Positions 1 to 8,802 of a DNA stretch of 64,000 nucleotides are shown piece after piece. Numbering within the stretch: position 1 is the stretch's first letter; each line of letters begins with the position of its first letter. The DNA comes from Streptococcus hillyeri (GTDB lineage: Bacteria; Bacillota; Bacilli; Lactobacillales; Streptococcaceae): contig NZ_RCVM01000002.1 of the NCBI RefSeq assembly GCF_003686955.1, positions 1 to 64,000 of the forward strand. The letters run 5' to 3'. The translations under genes and the position numbers were made by a program. The notes beneath the pieces were generated by a model that saw nothing but the letters and a program-made list of their open reading frames with translations, did no database searches and was not told the DNA's origin.

Positions 1-77
1 ATATTTTGTCATAGTAAGGACTCATTTCTAACACAAACGTCTCAGACTTAATTCCACCATAAAAATCCGTTTTAGAC

Positions 78-110
78 TAATTTCCACTTCGAAAGCTAAA
101 GTGGAAATTA
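78..110. other. 12 bp perfect inverted repeat upstream of rplJ promoter
   Basis: Bases 78-89 and 99-110 are perfect reverse complements around a 9-base loop. There is no T-run, so it is not a convincing terminator. It lies about 40 bp before the -35 box of rplJ. It could be an operator, a processed hairpin of an upstream transcript or a repeat remnant; the sequence does not decide. Confidence 0.5.
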
Positions 111-151
111 CTTTGGGAAATTACCAAATTGAAAAAAATAAAGTTTTTTTA

Positions 152-180
152 TTGACACCTATATACTAACATGGTAAAAT
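152..180 (+). promoter_or_regulatory. Promoter of rplJ-rplL
   Basis: TTGACA at 152-157 and TAAAAT at 175-180 with 17 bp between them. Transcription would start near 187, giving a leader of about 160 nt before rplJ. Confidence 0.85.
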
Positions 181-186
181 GATTAA

Positions 187-349
187 GGTTTTAAATAAAA
201 CTGACCTAAGACAGTAGGGGAGCTGGACTCATAAACATCCTACCGAGGACAAAAAACCATATCTATTATGTGTATTTTGTACTTTCGTGTCTAGGTTTAG
301 GTACGATTTTTTTGTGCCTAGCCAAAAATAAAAACGGAGGTAAACTTAA
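187..349 (+). promoter_or_regulatory. L10 leader (autoregulatory 5' UTR of rplJ)
   Basis: A 160 nt untranslated leader between the promoter and rplJ, with a hairpin near 294-322 (TAGGTAC / GTGCCTA around a T-rich loop) followed by the Shine-Dalgarno ACGGAGG. Known in Firmicutes: the L10(L12)4 complex binds such leaders to repress its own operon. The assignment rests on position and hairpin; the consensus L10-binding kink-turn was not checked base by base. Confidence 0.65.
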
Positions 350-844
350 ATGTCAGAAGCTATTATTGCTAAAAAAGCGGAACTTGTGGACGCTGTTGCT
401 GAGCAAATGAAAGCAGCTACTTCAATCGTCGTTGTTGACGCACGTGGTTTGACTGTAGAGCAAGATACTGTTCTTCGTCGTAACTTACGTGGTGAAGGCG
501 TTGAGTATAAAGTGATTAAAAACTCTATCCTACGTCGTGCTGCTGAAAAAGCTGGTCTTGAAGGAATGGCTGAAATGTTCGTAGGACCATCAGCTGTTGC
601 ATTCTCAGATGATGCTGTTGCTCCAGCTAAAATCGTTTACGATTTTGCTAAAACTGCTGACGCTCTTGAAATCAAGGGTGGTGCTGTAGAAGGTAAAGTT
701 TCAACTAAAGCTGAAATCGAAGCACTTGCTACATTGCCAAACCGCGAAGGTATGCTTTCTATGCTCCTTTCTGTACTTCAAGCGCCAGTTCGCAACGTTG
801 CATACGCTGTCAAAGCAGTTGCAGAAAAAGAAGACGCAGCTTAA
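350..844 (+). CDS. rplJ: 50S ribosomal protein L10
   Basis: L10 anchors L7/L12 dimers to the 23S rRNA at the base of the ribosomal stalk. The 164-residue product has the expected length, an N-terminal rRNA-binding globular domain ([12 protein letters not shown], then the [12 protein letters not shown] region) and a C-terminal helix (about 130-160) that docks L7/L12. The start follows ACGGAGG at good distance. rplL lies 75 bp downstream on the same transcript, and the long leader fits autogenous control. Nothing unusual in the protein. Confidence 0.97.
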   Translation: MSEAIIAKKAELVDAVAEQMKAATSIVVVDARGLTVEQDTVLRRNLRGEGVEYKVIKNSILRRAAEKAGLEGMAEMFVGPSAVAFSDDAVAPAKIVYDFAKTADALEIKGGAVEGKVSTKAEIEALATLPNREGMLSMLLSVLQAPVRNVAYAVKAVAEKEDAA

Positions 845-919
845 TCAAATGGCGTCAGCTTGTAGCAGCTTAAAGCTACACTTAACATTATAAAAATACC
901 TATTTGGAGGAAATTCACA

Positions 920-1285
920 ATGGCATTGAACATTGAAAACATTATTGCTGAAATTAAAGAAGCTACAATCCTTGAACTTAACGACCTTGTTAAAGCAATC
1001 GAAGAAGAGTTTGGCGTAACTGCTGCTGCTCCAGTTGCTGTTGCAGCTGCTGGTGCTGGTGCTGAAGAAGCTAAAGACTCATTCGACGTTGAGTTGACTT
1101 CTGCTGGCGACAAAAAAGTTGGCGTTATCAAAGTTGTTCGCGAAATCACTGGTCTTGGTCTTAAAGAAGCTAAAGAACTTGTTGATGGTGCACCAGCTAT
1201 GGTTAAAGAAGGCGTTGCAACTGCAGAAGCTGAAGAAATCAAAGCTAAACTTGAAGAAGCTGGAGCTTCAGTTACTCTTAAATAA
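920..1285 (+). CDS. rplL: 50S ribosomal protein L7/L12
   Basis: The flexible stalk protein that recruits translational GTPases. The 121-residue product shows the three typical parts: N-terminal dimerisation helix ([15 protein letters not shown]), an Ala/Gly-rich hinge at about 35-52, and a C-terminal factor-binding domain with [24 protein letters not shown] sequence (about 70-90). The start is preceded by TTGGAGGAAA. It is second gene of the rplJ operon and is followed directly by a strong terminator. Codon use is strongly biased, as for other highly expressed genes. Confidence 0.97.
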   Translation: MALNIENIIAEIKEATILELNDLVKAIEEEFGVTAAAPVAVAAAGAGAEEAKDSFDVELTSAGDKKVGVIKVVREITGLGLKEAKELVDGAPAMVKEGVATAEAEEIKAKLEEAGASVTLK

Positions 1286-1316
1286 TAGAGCAACTACTCA
1301 AGTAGCCTAAAACATG

Positions 1317-1352
1317 ATTAAACCGCTATTCTTCGGAGTAGCGGTTTTTCTT
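1317..1352 (+). terminator. Terminator of rplJ-rplL
   Basis: AACCGCTA / TAGCGGTT stem around a TTCTTCGGAG loop, followed by TTTCTTTTT. Confidence 0.9.
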
Positions 1353-1802
1353 TTTATCTGAAAAGGAGCAAACTATTGATAAAGTTTATCTAGCACGTCT
1401 ACAACTTGTGACTTATACTCATCCAAAATCAAAATTAGCAGTTTAAGTAAAATCAAGAACCAATAAATGGTTTGATTTATCAGAGCTTCTTTCGCCATGG
1501 TGGTATTCTTATTAGTGAAACTGTCCAGTGGACAGTTTTAGCCCAAGCTCAGAAATAAAAGAGCGAGGGGAATTTGCTTGATAAGAACGGATTTTTGGGA
1601 GAACTACAGAAATTGAAAGTCAATTTCGTAGTAGTTCCCCGCAAGGATGATTAGGTTAGACGCTGTCGAGTAGTCGACAAGTACAGCCAATCATCTACTG
1701 TGAAAAAAGAGGCTCAAAAAGTAGCAATGAAACTCCGTCTCAAAAGGTTCCCCAAACCTTTTGAGCGTCCGCACCTTTTAAGAAAGAAGCAAAAAGTAAT
1801 TT
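1353..1802. other. Non-coding decayed region with repeats and hairpins
   Basis: No credible gene. It contains the dispersed repeat at 1412-1544, a long hairpin at about 1597-1640 (GGGAGAACTAC / GTAGTTCCCC with AAATTGA / TCAATTT inside), and the start of a second dispersed repeat at 1742. The mix of repeat ends suggests old insertion sequence decay beside the broken SH3-like gene. Confidence 0.6.
1412..1544. repeat. Dispersed repeat, copy A (second copy at 60117-60258)
   Basis: Both copies begin with CTTATACTCAT(C/T)CAAAATC and end with a GTCCAGTGGAC palindrome inside an A/T-flanked stem, with closely matching text just before it (TTCTTTCGC...GTGGTATTCTTA). The middle parts differ. The 5' motif also occurs inverted at 45868-45890, at the end of a transposase-like remnant, so the family is probably a fossil insertion element. 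Confidence 0.65.
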
Positions 1803-1823
1803 TTGATTTTTGTTAAGTATAAA
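1742..1823. repeat. Dispersed repeat, copy A of GAGCGTCCGCAC element
   Basis: Starts with a hairpin (AAAAGGTT / AACCTTTT) and continues through GAGCGTCCGCAC to GTTAAGTAT. A second copy at 45502-45580 has the same layout with a different hairpin sequence (CCAAAGGTCT / AGACCTTTGG), so the stem is conserved by compensating changes while the 3' part is nearly identical. The other copy abuts IS1380-family debris. Confidence 0.6.
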
Positions 1824-2451
1824 TCTAAAACAAGCCAAACAACCTCGAAAAATAGTCAGTCTTCTAAAAATCCTAAAAAGCAAACCACCACAACGGAGAG
1901 TTTAGAAAGTAAAAGGATTGAGTCAACAAGCCAGATTGAAGCACAGACAAGTCAAAATGAGAATACTTCCCAATCACAGGTAAGTGAAGCTGCAACTCAG
2001 CTTCAAGGAGGAACAGGAGTCTGGGAAGCGACTTCGGGTATTTTAGATATAGATAAAGAAGTTTCAGTCTATGTTGCATCTGATAAATCAAGTGAGATTG
2101 TCTTTACTAAACCTGTTGGTAGTCAAGTAGAATGGGATAAATATTCAGGACAAACGCATGAAGAAAATGCATGTAACCATTTTCTAGCTACATGCATTTT
2201 TTCAAAATATTTTCACGACATTTACACACATACATCGATTCAGCCTCTTTTTCGTCTATATTATAACAAAATTTCATGGCTAAAAATATATCTTTTTATG
2301 AAAAATCGTTATCTGAAAGCGATATTTTCTTCATGCGTTTGTCGTGGATAAATATTTTAGAGATAACGGTGACTGGTGGTATTCTTTTGTAGTTCAAGAT
2401 AGGGAAAAATCAGCACGATACTACATTGCCTACTCTGACATCCAACATTAA
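1803..2451 (+). pseudogene. Secreted SH3-like domain protein, truncated and interrupted
   Basis: The upstream part encodes a Ser/Thr/Gln-rich linker followed by an SH3-like domain beginning near VWEATSGILDIDKEVSVYV and reading to VEWDKY at about 2145. The frame is then broken by a 200 bp inverted-repeat element. Removing 2135-2345 (element plus one 11 bp repeat) restores one open frame to the stop at 2449-2451, reading through DNGDWWYSFVV and ending YIAYSDIQH. No signal peptide or good start is present because the 5' end runs into repeat DNA at 1742-1823. It was probably a cell-wall-binding or bacteriocin-like secreted protein related in style to the SH3-repeat gene downstream; the exact family is not recognised. 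Confidence 0.75.
2135..2356. mobile_element. MITE-like element with 20 bp TIRs and 11 bp target duplication
   Basis: The element itself is 2146-2345. A 20 bp sequence at 2149-2168 (GACAAACGCATGAAGAAAAT) is repeated exactly in inverse at 2324-2343. The flanks carry an 11 bp direct repeat, GGATAAATATT, at 2135-2145 and 2346-2356. An inner hairpin (GCATGTA / TACATGC) lies near 2168-2196. No transposase frame fits inside. Excision with one direct repeat restores the reading frame of the host gene, which confirms the borders. Some IS4-group elements (for example IS231) make 10-12 bp duplications, so a non-autonomous relative of such an element is possible; that link is inference. Confidence 0.88.
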
Positions 2452-2457
2452 TATTTT

Positions 2458-2488
2458 GGGAGGTTTATTCTTGTAAGCCTCCCTTTTT
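2458..2488 (+). terminator. Terminator after the broken SH3-like gene
   Basis: GGGAGG(T)TT / AAGCCTCCC stem with a CTTTTTC tail, 7 bp after the stop codon at 2451. It supports the view that the preceding pseudogene was once a complete gene. Confidence 0.8.
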
Positions 2489-2687
2489 CTAAAAATATTG
2501 TAGAAAATGATTTTTTACACTAAAAATGTCACAGAAAATCGAATAGTTATATGAGGGATTTAAAATCAAGAGAATAAAACCGATCTCTGATTAGCAATTA
2601 CCAGTAATGCTGTGCTATTTTCATCAGATTAGTTTACAAGTCTATTTACAAATATTACAAAAAAATGACAAACATTACAGTTATATA

Positions 2688-2716
2688 TTGACAATGAAAA
2701 TATAAAGGATTATAAT
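2688..2716 (+). promoter_or_regulatory. Consensus promoter of SH3/VanY gene
   Basis: Perfect TTGACA at 2688-2693 and TATAAT at 2711-2716, spacing 17. The ATG at 2715 lies inside the -10 box and therefore cannot be in the transcript. This places the true start at the ATG at 2751. Confidence 0.93.
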
Positions 2717-2750
2717 GAAGGCGAAAAAAAAGAATAGTGAGGAAGTAGTT

Positions 2751-5490
2751 ATGAAACAAGAATTTTTTGGGCATCAGAAACAACGTTTTTCCATTAGGAA
2801 ATATTCCTTTGGAGCTGCTTCAGTATTACTTGGTAGCCTGTTGCTTTTTGGGAATAAGACCGCAATGGCAGACGATATGTCTCATTGTTGCTGTGCTTGT
2901 TCTATGAAAAATCACATGGTTACAGAAATAAGCCATACAAGTCCGATAGATCAGCCAGTAGAAAATACTAATAGTGTGGTAGAAAATCCAGCATTAGAAG
3001 AAGTGACACAAGCGGGTGAACTTAATAAAGTTAATTCTGCACAGTCAGCAGATAATGCCTTGACATCTTCTGTGGAGATTACGACAAATCGACTCACACC
3101 TGAAAAGTCACCAGAAATCAATACTGATACAGCTGTAGAGTCTGTAGAGCCAAAGGTCATGGAGAGTGAAGTTGAAACCCAACCAGTAGTAGTTGAAGAA
3201 ATTGTCAAACCAAGTCTCCCAGATAAAGGAACCTACACCTTCAAGGAAAACACAGAGGTCAAAAACGAAGCCAAAGTTTCAGCACCGATGCAATTTTACT
3301 ATCCAAAAGGTGATAAGGTCAATTACGATAAAGTCTTGGTAAATGACGGACACCAATGGTTGTCTTACATCAGCTTCAATGGCATGCGCCGTTACGCCGA
3401 TTTGGGTAAAGTTGAAACTAAGGTAGTGGCGCCAAAATCAGAAACAAAGCCAACAGTTCAAACTACACCAAAAGTAGAAGCTCAGCCAGTTGTTAAAGAG
3501 ACTGTAAAACCAAGTCTTCCTGACAAAGGAACCTACACCTTCAAGGAAAACACAGAGGTCAAAAACGAAGCGAAAGTTTCAGCACCGATGCAATTTTACT
3601 ATCCAAAAGGTGATAAGGTCAATTACGATAAAGTTTTAGTAAATGATGGGCACCAATGGTTGTCTTACATCAGCTTCAATGGCATGCGCCGTTACGCAGC
3701 TTTGGGTAAAGTTGAAACTAAGGTAGTGGCGCCAAAATCAGAAACAAAGCCAACAGTTCAACCTACACCAAAAGCAAAAACTCAGCCAGTTGCTCTAACT
3801 CTAGCGCCACAAGGAACCTACACCTTCAAGGAAAACACAGAGGTCAAAAATGAAGCGAAAGTTTCAGCATCAACGCAATTCTACTATCCAAAAGGGGACA
3901 AGGTCAATTACGATAAAGTTTTAGTAAATGATGGGCACCAATGGTTGTCTTACATCAGCTTCAATGGTATGCGCCGTTACGCGGATTTGGGTAAAGTTGA
4001 AACTAAGGTAGTGGCGCCAAAATCAGAAACAAAGCCAACAGTTCAAACCACACCAAAAGCAGAAGCTCAGCCAGTTGTTAAAGAGACTGTTAAACTGAGT
4101 ATTCCAGCACAAGGAACTTATCGTTTTGAGAAGACTGCAGCGGTTAAGAATGAAGCACGTGTTGCAGCAACTACTCAATTTCATTTTGATAAGGGAGAGA
4201 GTGTTAACTACGATAAGGTTTTAACCAATGATAACCATAACTGGATTTCTTATATTAGCTATAGCGGTACTCGTCGCTATGTTGATTTGGGTCAGGTGGT
4301 GACAAGAGAAGTGACTAAGGGTGATTCGTCAAGTCAGGGAAAAGAGATTGATAGCTCTGCTATTTCCCCCATATCTAAACCGACAGAAGTAAAACTCACT
4401 GGTAATATTCACGTTGAAAACCAATCAGAAAAAGGTTTTGACATTGTGATTAGTGATATCTCAACCCCTAAAAAATTATCTGAAATTCTTGTGCCTACTT
4501 GGACGACACAAGATGGTCAAGATGACCTTCAATGGTATAAAGCAACTGAAGAAGCCACAGGTCGTTACAAGGTTTCTGTGAACATCAGCAACCACAAAAA
4601 TAAGGCTGGTGAGTACAATATTCACTTGTATTATCGTCAAAATGACGGACAGTTAACATTTGTGACTAAAACGACAACAGAGGTTAAAGCTGCAGTGTCT
4701 ACGGCTAATAAGGAAGTGACTTACAAAGGTTCATATTATAGTATTCAAGGAAAATATGATGAGATTGTCATCGCTAATAAGAAATATCCTTTAGCATCAA
4801 CCTATAACCCTGGAGAAAATCCAAAAGCGAGAGAAGCTTTTATCCGCTTACGAAATGACATGATTAACCAAGGATTTAATGTTGGGAAAACCTATAGCGG
4901 TTTTAGGAGTTACGAGATACAGAAATCCCTTTATCAAACGTATGCTAATAGTGATGGTTCTGCAGCAGCAGACCGTTACTCAGCCAGGGCAGGACATAGT
5001 GAACATCAGACTGGTTTAGCTTATGATTTTACAGATAAATCAGGTCGCTTACTTGAGGACAAAGCAGCGGCAGATTGGTTGCAACAGAATGCTCATAAAT
5101 ATGGTTTTGTGGTGAGATATTTGCCAGGAAAAGAAGCTGTCACAGGTTATATGGAAAGAACCATGGCATGTGAGATATATCGGAAAAGAAGCTAAAGAGG
5201 TCTATGACTCTGGCCTAACTTTGGAAGAATATTATGGCTTTTCTGGAGGAGACTATAAGAGCCCGGCGGTTATGCCACAACCAAGCTCAACTGCTATTGC
5301 TCCACAAGGTGTTTATACCTTTACCAAACGGTCTTCAATCAAAGCAGAACCAAAGATGTCAAGTTCAGAACTAGCTTACTATGATGCTGGAGAAACAGTT
5401 AATTATGATAAGGTGCTAACTTCTGAAGGACGCCAATGGATTTCTTATATTGGTTTTAGTGGTAATAGACGGTATATAGCGATTGCTTAA
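2751..5490 (+). pseudogene. YSIRK-signal SH3-repeat D,D/L,D-carboxypeptidase (VanY type), frameshifted
   Basis: The product starts with a YSIRK-type export signal (RFSIRKYSFGAASVLLG) at 2751, after GAGGAAGT. Then come a Cys-rich short stretch (SHCCCACSM), a linker, four SH3-type repeats of about 100 residues, a mid domain, and a VanY-type peptidase domain with the zinc motif SEHQTGLAYDF near 5010. At 5154-5158 an extra A shifts the frame: the first frame stops at 5193-5195, while frame +1 continues with EPWHVRYIGKEA, the expected end of the catalytic site including its third metal ligand, then a fifth SH3 repeat ending at 5490. No LPXTG motif is present, so wall attachment would rely on the SH3 repeats. 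As read, the protein lacks the PWH ligand and is probably inactive. Sequencing error or phase variation cannot be excluded. Confidence 0.85.
3228..4300 (+). repeat. Four tandem SH3-domain coding repeats
   Basis: Units begin at 3228, 3528, 3813 and 4113 (spacings 300, 285, 300 bp). The first three are almost identical at DNA level, encoding GTYTFKENTEVKNEAKVSA followed by YYPKGDKVNYDKVL and HQWLSYISFNGMRRY; the fourth is diverged, and a fifth, more distant unit follows the peptidase domain at 5305-5488. Near identity of the first three units points to recent duplication or gene conversion, and their number may vary between strains. Confidence 0.92.
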
Positions 5491-5495
5491 TACGG

Positions 5496-5526
5496 AATTC
5501 CTCACTCGTCTGTGGGGATTTTTCGT
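5496..5526 (+). terminator. Probable terminator of SH3/VanY gene
   Basis: Imperfect stem ATTCCTCAC / GTGGGGAT with a TTTTTCG tail just after the stop codon. Confidence 0.6.
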
Positions 5527-5601
5527 CAATAGACCTCATGTTATAAACCGCTTTCTTATCTTTTCCAAAAATGTTATAATAATCAAACAGGAGGACGGAT
5601 T

Positions 5602-6843
5602 ATGGATCAAAGACACGTGCAACGACGACATCAAAAAAAACGCCGACTGGGATTGTTATTTAGTCTGTTAGTTTTAATACTCTTTTTAGCATTCTTACTG
5701 GAAAGACGTCTAAGTACGGGAGATTTTGTTTTAAACAATACGATTAAAACAACTTTAGAGAAAGAAAAAGCAGAAAAATCGAAGGTACGTACAGCTCGTG
5801 TTGTTGCCAACGGCGATATCTTGATTCACGATATTCTTTATACGTCAGCTTATCAGGAGGATGGGTCTTATCGGTTTGATCCTTATTTCACCTATGTTAA
5901 AGAATGGATTGAGAAAGCAGATTTAGCCATCGGTGACTATGAGGGGACGATTAGTCCTGATTTTCCACTAGCGGGCTATCCACTATTTAATGCGCCAGCA
6001 GAAATTGCTCAAACGATAAAAGATACAGGATATGATGTTATCGATTTGGCGCATAATCATATTTTGGATTCGCAGTTATCTGGAGCTTTGAATACGGTTG
6101 AAACATTCAATAAACTTGGTTTAGATACGATTGGTGTTTATACAGAGAATCGGGAGAAACAGGATTTTCTTATCAGAGAAGTTAATGGTATTAAAATTGC
6201 GATTCTAGGTTATTCTTATGGCTATAATGGCATGGAAGCTAATCTCACTGAAAAAGAGTATCAAAAGCACATGTCTGATTTGGATGAGGAGAAGATTAAG
6301 AAAGAGCTCAAGAAGGCTGAGAAATTGGCTGATGTGACCATTGTCATGCCTCAGATGGGTGTTGAGTATTCTTTGGAACCAACGGCAGAGCAGGTAGACT
6401 TGTATCATAAGATGGTTGATTGGGGAGCAGATGTTGTATTTGGTGGACATCCTCACGTGGCAGAGCCGTCAGAAATTGTTAATCATAAGGGTGACAAAAA
6501 GCTAATCATCTACTCAATGGGAAACTTTATTTCCAATCAAACCTATGAAATGCTTGGAAACTACTGGACAGAGCGTGGTTTGTTTATGGATGTTACCTTT
6601 GAAAAAACAGGAGATAAGACTGTTATCAAAACAGCTAAGGCACATCCAACAATGGTCTGGGCTTGGCACAAAGGAACCTATAATCCAACCTATAACTATC
6701 CAAACTTTGATTACCGAGTGATGATTTTGGAAGATTTTCTAGAAGGCGGTAAATACCGGTCAGAGATACCAGCTGATATCCAAGAGAAGGTTGACATTGC
6801 CTATCAGGAAATGAACGACTTAGTCGGATTAAACTGGAAATAA
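5602..6843 (+). CDS. CapA-family (poly-gamma-glutamate synthesis type) membrane-anchored protein
   Basis: A 413-residue protein with a basic N-terminus, one membrane anchor at about 18-37 (LGLLFSLLVLILFLAFLL) and a large outer domain of the CapA / PGA_cap metallophosphatase-like fold. Family motifs are visible: ANGDILIH (about 70), YEGTISP, DLAHNHILD, GGHPHV and YSMGNFISNQ. It starts at an ATG after AGGAGG. CapA proteins take part in poly-gamma-glutamate export in Bacillus, but streptococcal homologues usually stand alone and have no proven substrate; no capB/capC is present here. A hairpin terminator follows, so it is likely monocistronic. Confidence 0.9.
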   Translation: MDQRHVQRRHQKKRRLGLLFSLLVLILFLAFLLERRLSTGDFVLNNTIKTTLEKEKAEKSKVRTARVVANGDILIHDILYTSAYQEDGSYRFDPYFTYVKEWIEKADLAIGDYEGTISPDFPLAGYPLFNAPAEIAQTIKDTGYDVIDLAHNHILDSQLSGALNTVETFNKLGLDTIGVYTENREKQDFLIREVNGIKIAILGYSYGYNGMEANLTEKEYQKHMSDLDEEKIKKELKKAEKLADVTIVMPQMGVEYSLEPTAEQVDLYHKMVDWGADVVFGGHPHVAEPSEIVNHKGDKKLIIYSMGNFISNQTYEMLGNYWTERGLFMDVTFEKTGDKTVIKTAKAHPTMVWAWHKGTYNPTYNYPNFDYRVMILEDFLEGGKYRSEIPADIQEKVDIAYQEMNDLVGLNWK

Positions 6844-6872
6844 AAGAAAGCTAACGAAAGTTGGCTTTTTTA
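6844..6872 (+). terminator. Terminator after CapA-like gene
   Basis: AAAGCTAAC / GTTGGCTTT stem with GAAA loop, followed by TTTTT. Confidence 0.9.
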
Positions 6873-6925
6873 GAGCTCTCGTGGTAAAATAAAGAGTGAT
6901 TTCTAAGTAGAAAAGAAGAGAGAAA

Positions 6926-7444
6926 ATGAATTATTTTAATGTTGGAAAAATTGTTAATACCCAAGGTTTGCAAGGTGAGTTGCGCGTGATGAGTGTCACT
7001 GATTTTGCGGATGAACGGTTTAAAAAAGGTAGCTGTTTATCAGTGTTTGATGACAAGGACAACTTTGTGATGGAAGTTGAAGTTGCAACGCATCGTAAGC
7101 AAAAAAACTTTGATATTGTGAAATTCAAAGGGCTTTACCATATTAACGATGTTGAAAAATACAAAGGATTTTCACTCAAAGTGGCTGAGGAAAATTTATC
7201 AGAATTAGAAGAGGGGGATTTCTATTACCATGAAATCATCGGTCTCGATGTTTATGAAAATGATGTTCTGATTGGTCAGGTTAAAGAAATTCTACAACCA
7301 GGAGCTAATGATGTCTGGGTCGTTAAGCGTAAAGGAAAACGCGATTTATTACTTCCTTACATTCCGCCAGTTGTTCTAAATGTGGATATTGAGGGGAACC
7401 GTGTTGATGTCGAAATCATGGAAGGACTTGATGATGAAGATTGA
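6926..7444 (+). CDS. rimM: Ribosome maturation factor RimM
   Basis: RimM binds S19 and helps to mature the head of the 30S subunit. The 172-residue product has the N-terminal RimM domain ([20 protein letters not shown]) and a C-terminal PRC barrel (about 95-165, with [22 protein letters not shown]). The ATG is preceded by AAGAAGAGAG. The 3' end overlaps the start of trmD by 11 bp, the usual rimM-trmD arrangement in Firmicutes, which implies translational coupling. Confidence 0.96.
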   Translation: MNYFNVGKIVNTQGLQGELRVMSVTDFADERFKKGSCLSVFDDKDNFVMEVEVATHRKQKNFDIVKFKGLYHINDVEKYKGFSLKVAEENLSELEEGDFYYHEIIGLDVYENDVLIGQVKEILQPGANDVWVVKRKGKRDLLLPYIPPVVLNVDIEGNRVDVEIMEGLDDED

Positions 7445-8159
7445 TATTCTGACCCTATTTCCTGAGATGTTTGCACCGCTTGAGCACTCCATTGTCGGTA
7501 AGGCTAAAGAAAAAGGTTTGCTTGAGATTAACTACCATAATTTTCGTGAAAATGCAGAAAAGGCTCGTCATGTCGATGATGAGCCTTATGGTGGCGGTCA
7601 AGGAATGTTACTTCGTGCTCAGCCCATTTTTGATACCATTGAAAAAATTGAAGCGAAAAACCCTCGTGTGATTCTCCTTGATCCAGCAGGACGTACCTTT
7701 GATCAAGCTTACGCAGAAGAATTGGCTCAGGAAGACGAGTTGATTTTTATTTGTGGTCATTATGAGGGGTATGATGAGCGGATTAAGACACTCGTGACGG
7801 ATGAAATTTCACTAGGGGATTTTGTATTGACGGGTGGTGAACTTGCAGCCATGACCATGGTGGATGCGACGGTGCGCCTTATTCCAGACGTGATTGGTAA
7901 GGAGGCCAGTCATCAAGATGATAGTTTTTCATCTGGACTTTTGGAGTACCCACAGTACACCCGTCCATATGATTTTCGTGGCATGACTGTGCCTGATGTT
8001 TTGATGTCTGGACATCATGAGAATATCCGCCTTTGGCGTTTGGAACAAAGCCTCAGAAAAACTTTGGAACGTAGACCAGATCTACTTGAGGTGTACCATT
8101 TTACTGAAGAAGAAAAAGAACTATTAAATAAGATAAAAAAAGAGGAAATTGATGGATAA
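7434..8159 (+). CDS. trmD: tRNA (guanine37-N1)-methyltransferase
   Basis: TrmD makes m1G37 in tRNAs reading CNN codons and prevents +1 frameshifting. The 241-residue product starts [16 protein letters not shown], the family norm; the start at 7434 follows GAAGGA inside the end of rimM. The trefoil-knot SAM-binding elements are visible: [25 protein letters not shown] and [15 protein letters not shown]. The C-terminal helical tRNA-binding domain is complete. The last codons overlap the next gene by 8 bp. Confidence 0.97.
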   Translation: MKIDILTLFPEMFAPLEHSIVGKAKEKGLLEINYHNFRENAEKARHVDDEPYGGGQGMLLRAQPIFDTIEKIEAKNPRVILLDPAGRTFDQAYAEELAQEDELIFICGHYEGYDERIKTLVTDEISLGDFVLTGGELAAMTMVDATVRLIPDVIGKEASHQDDSFSSGLLEYPQYTRPYDFRGMTVPDVLMSGHHENIRLWRLEQSLRKTLERRPDLLEVYHFTEEEKELLNKIKKEEIDG

Positions 8160-8793
8160 ACGTATTAATTGGGCACAGTGTGCTGTCTATTTGCTTGGAG
8201 TGATCATTTTAGCGGCGGGGATTACGCTGAATACTAAGAGTCTCTTAGGGGTTTCTCCGGTGACAACTTTACCTTATATTGCAACGGTATTATCTGGTAT
8301 TTCACTAGGTACAACGAGTTTTATTTCCTACTGTGTGATGTTGCTTTTACAGGCGATTTTATTGGGGAAAACGTTTAGACCGATTCAATTGCTTCAGCTT
8401 ATTGCAAGTGTACTGACCAGTTATTTTATTGAAGTTTTTGATGGGTTAATGCCAGCTGCCGAAGGGGTTGTCCTACAAGGGATTTTTCTGCTCCTTGCGG
8501 TTGTCTTAATTGCGATTGGAGCTTCACTTATGATTGCCATGCAGTTAATTCCTAATCCTGCGGATGCTTTGGCGGATGTGATTGGTTTGGTAGCTAAAAG
8601 AGGATTTGGTTATGGTAAAAATCTTTTAGATGCTATTCACATTGTGTTGGCATTAGTGATTGGTTTTCTAGCGGGTCAACCGCTACTTGGTATCGGAGTA
8701 GGGACCATTATTTCGATGGTGTTAACTGGTCGTGCAATTGCGCTCGTTCACCCTTATTCCGAAGCCTTATTTAAACGTATTCAAGAAAAGTAA
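8152..8793 (+). CDS. YczE/YyaS/YitT-type integral membrane protein
   Basis: A 213-residue hydrophobic protein with about five membrane segments, resembling the YczE-like family of unknown function. Motifs include [20 protein letters not shown] near residue 23-42 and [14 protein letters not shown] near 140. The start at 8152 follows AGAGGAAAT and overlaps the 3' end of trmD, so it is coupled to it; it is followed 9 bp later by the ferredoxin reductase gene. No substrate can be named from the sequence. Confidence 0.75.
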   Translation: MDKRINWAQCAVYLLGVIILAAGITLNTKSLLGVSPVTTLPYIATVLSGISLGTTSFISYCVMLLLQAILLGKTFRPIQLLQLIASVLTSYFIEVFDGLMPAAEGVVLQGIFLLLAVVLIAIGASLMIAMQLIPNPADALADVIGLVAKRGFGYGKNLLDAIHIVLALVIGFLAGQPLLGIGVGTIISMVLTGRAIALVHPYSEALFKRIQEK

Positions 8794-8802
8794 GGAGTAA
8801 GT

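Noticed and set aside
841..1293. Long minus-strand open frame opposite rplL
   Set aside because: Shadow of the Ala/Glu-rich L7/L12 gene; low-complexity Ser/Ala product and no ribosome site.
2715..2750. ATG at 2715 as start of the SH3/VanY gene
   Set aside because: It lies in the perfect -10 box (2711-2716); the transcript begins after it. The ATG at 2751 has its own GAGGAAG.
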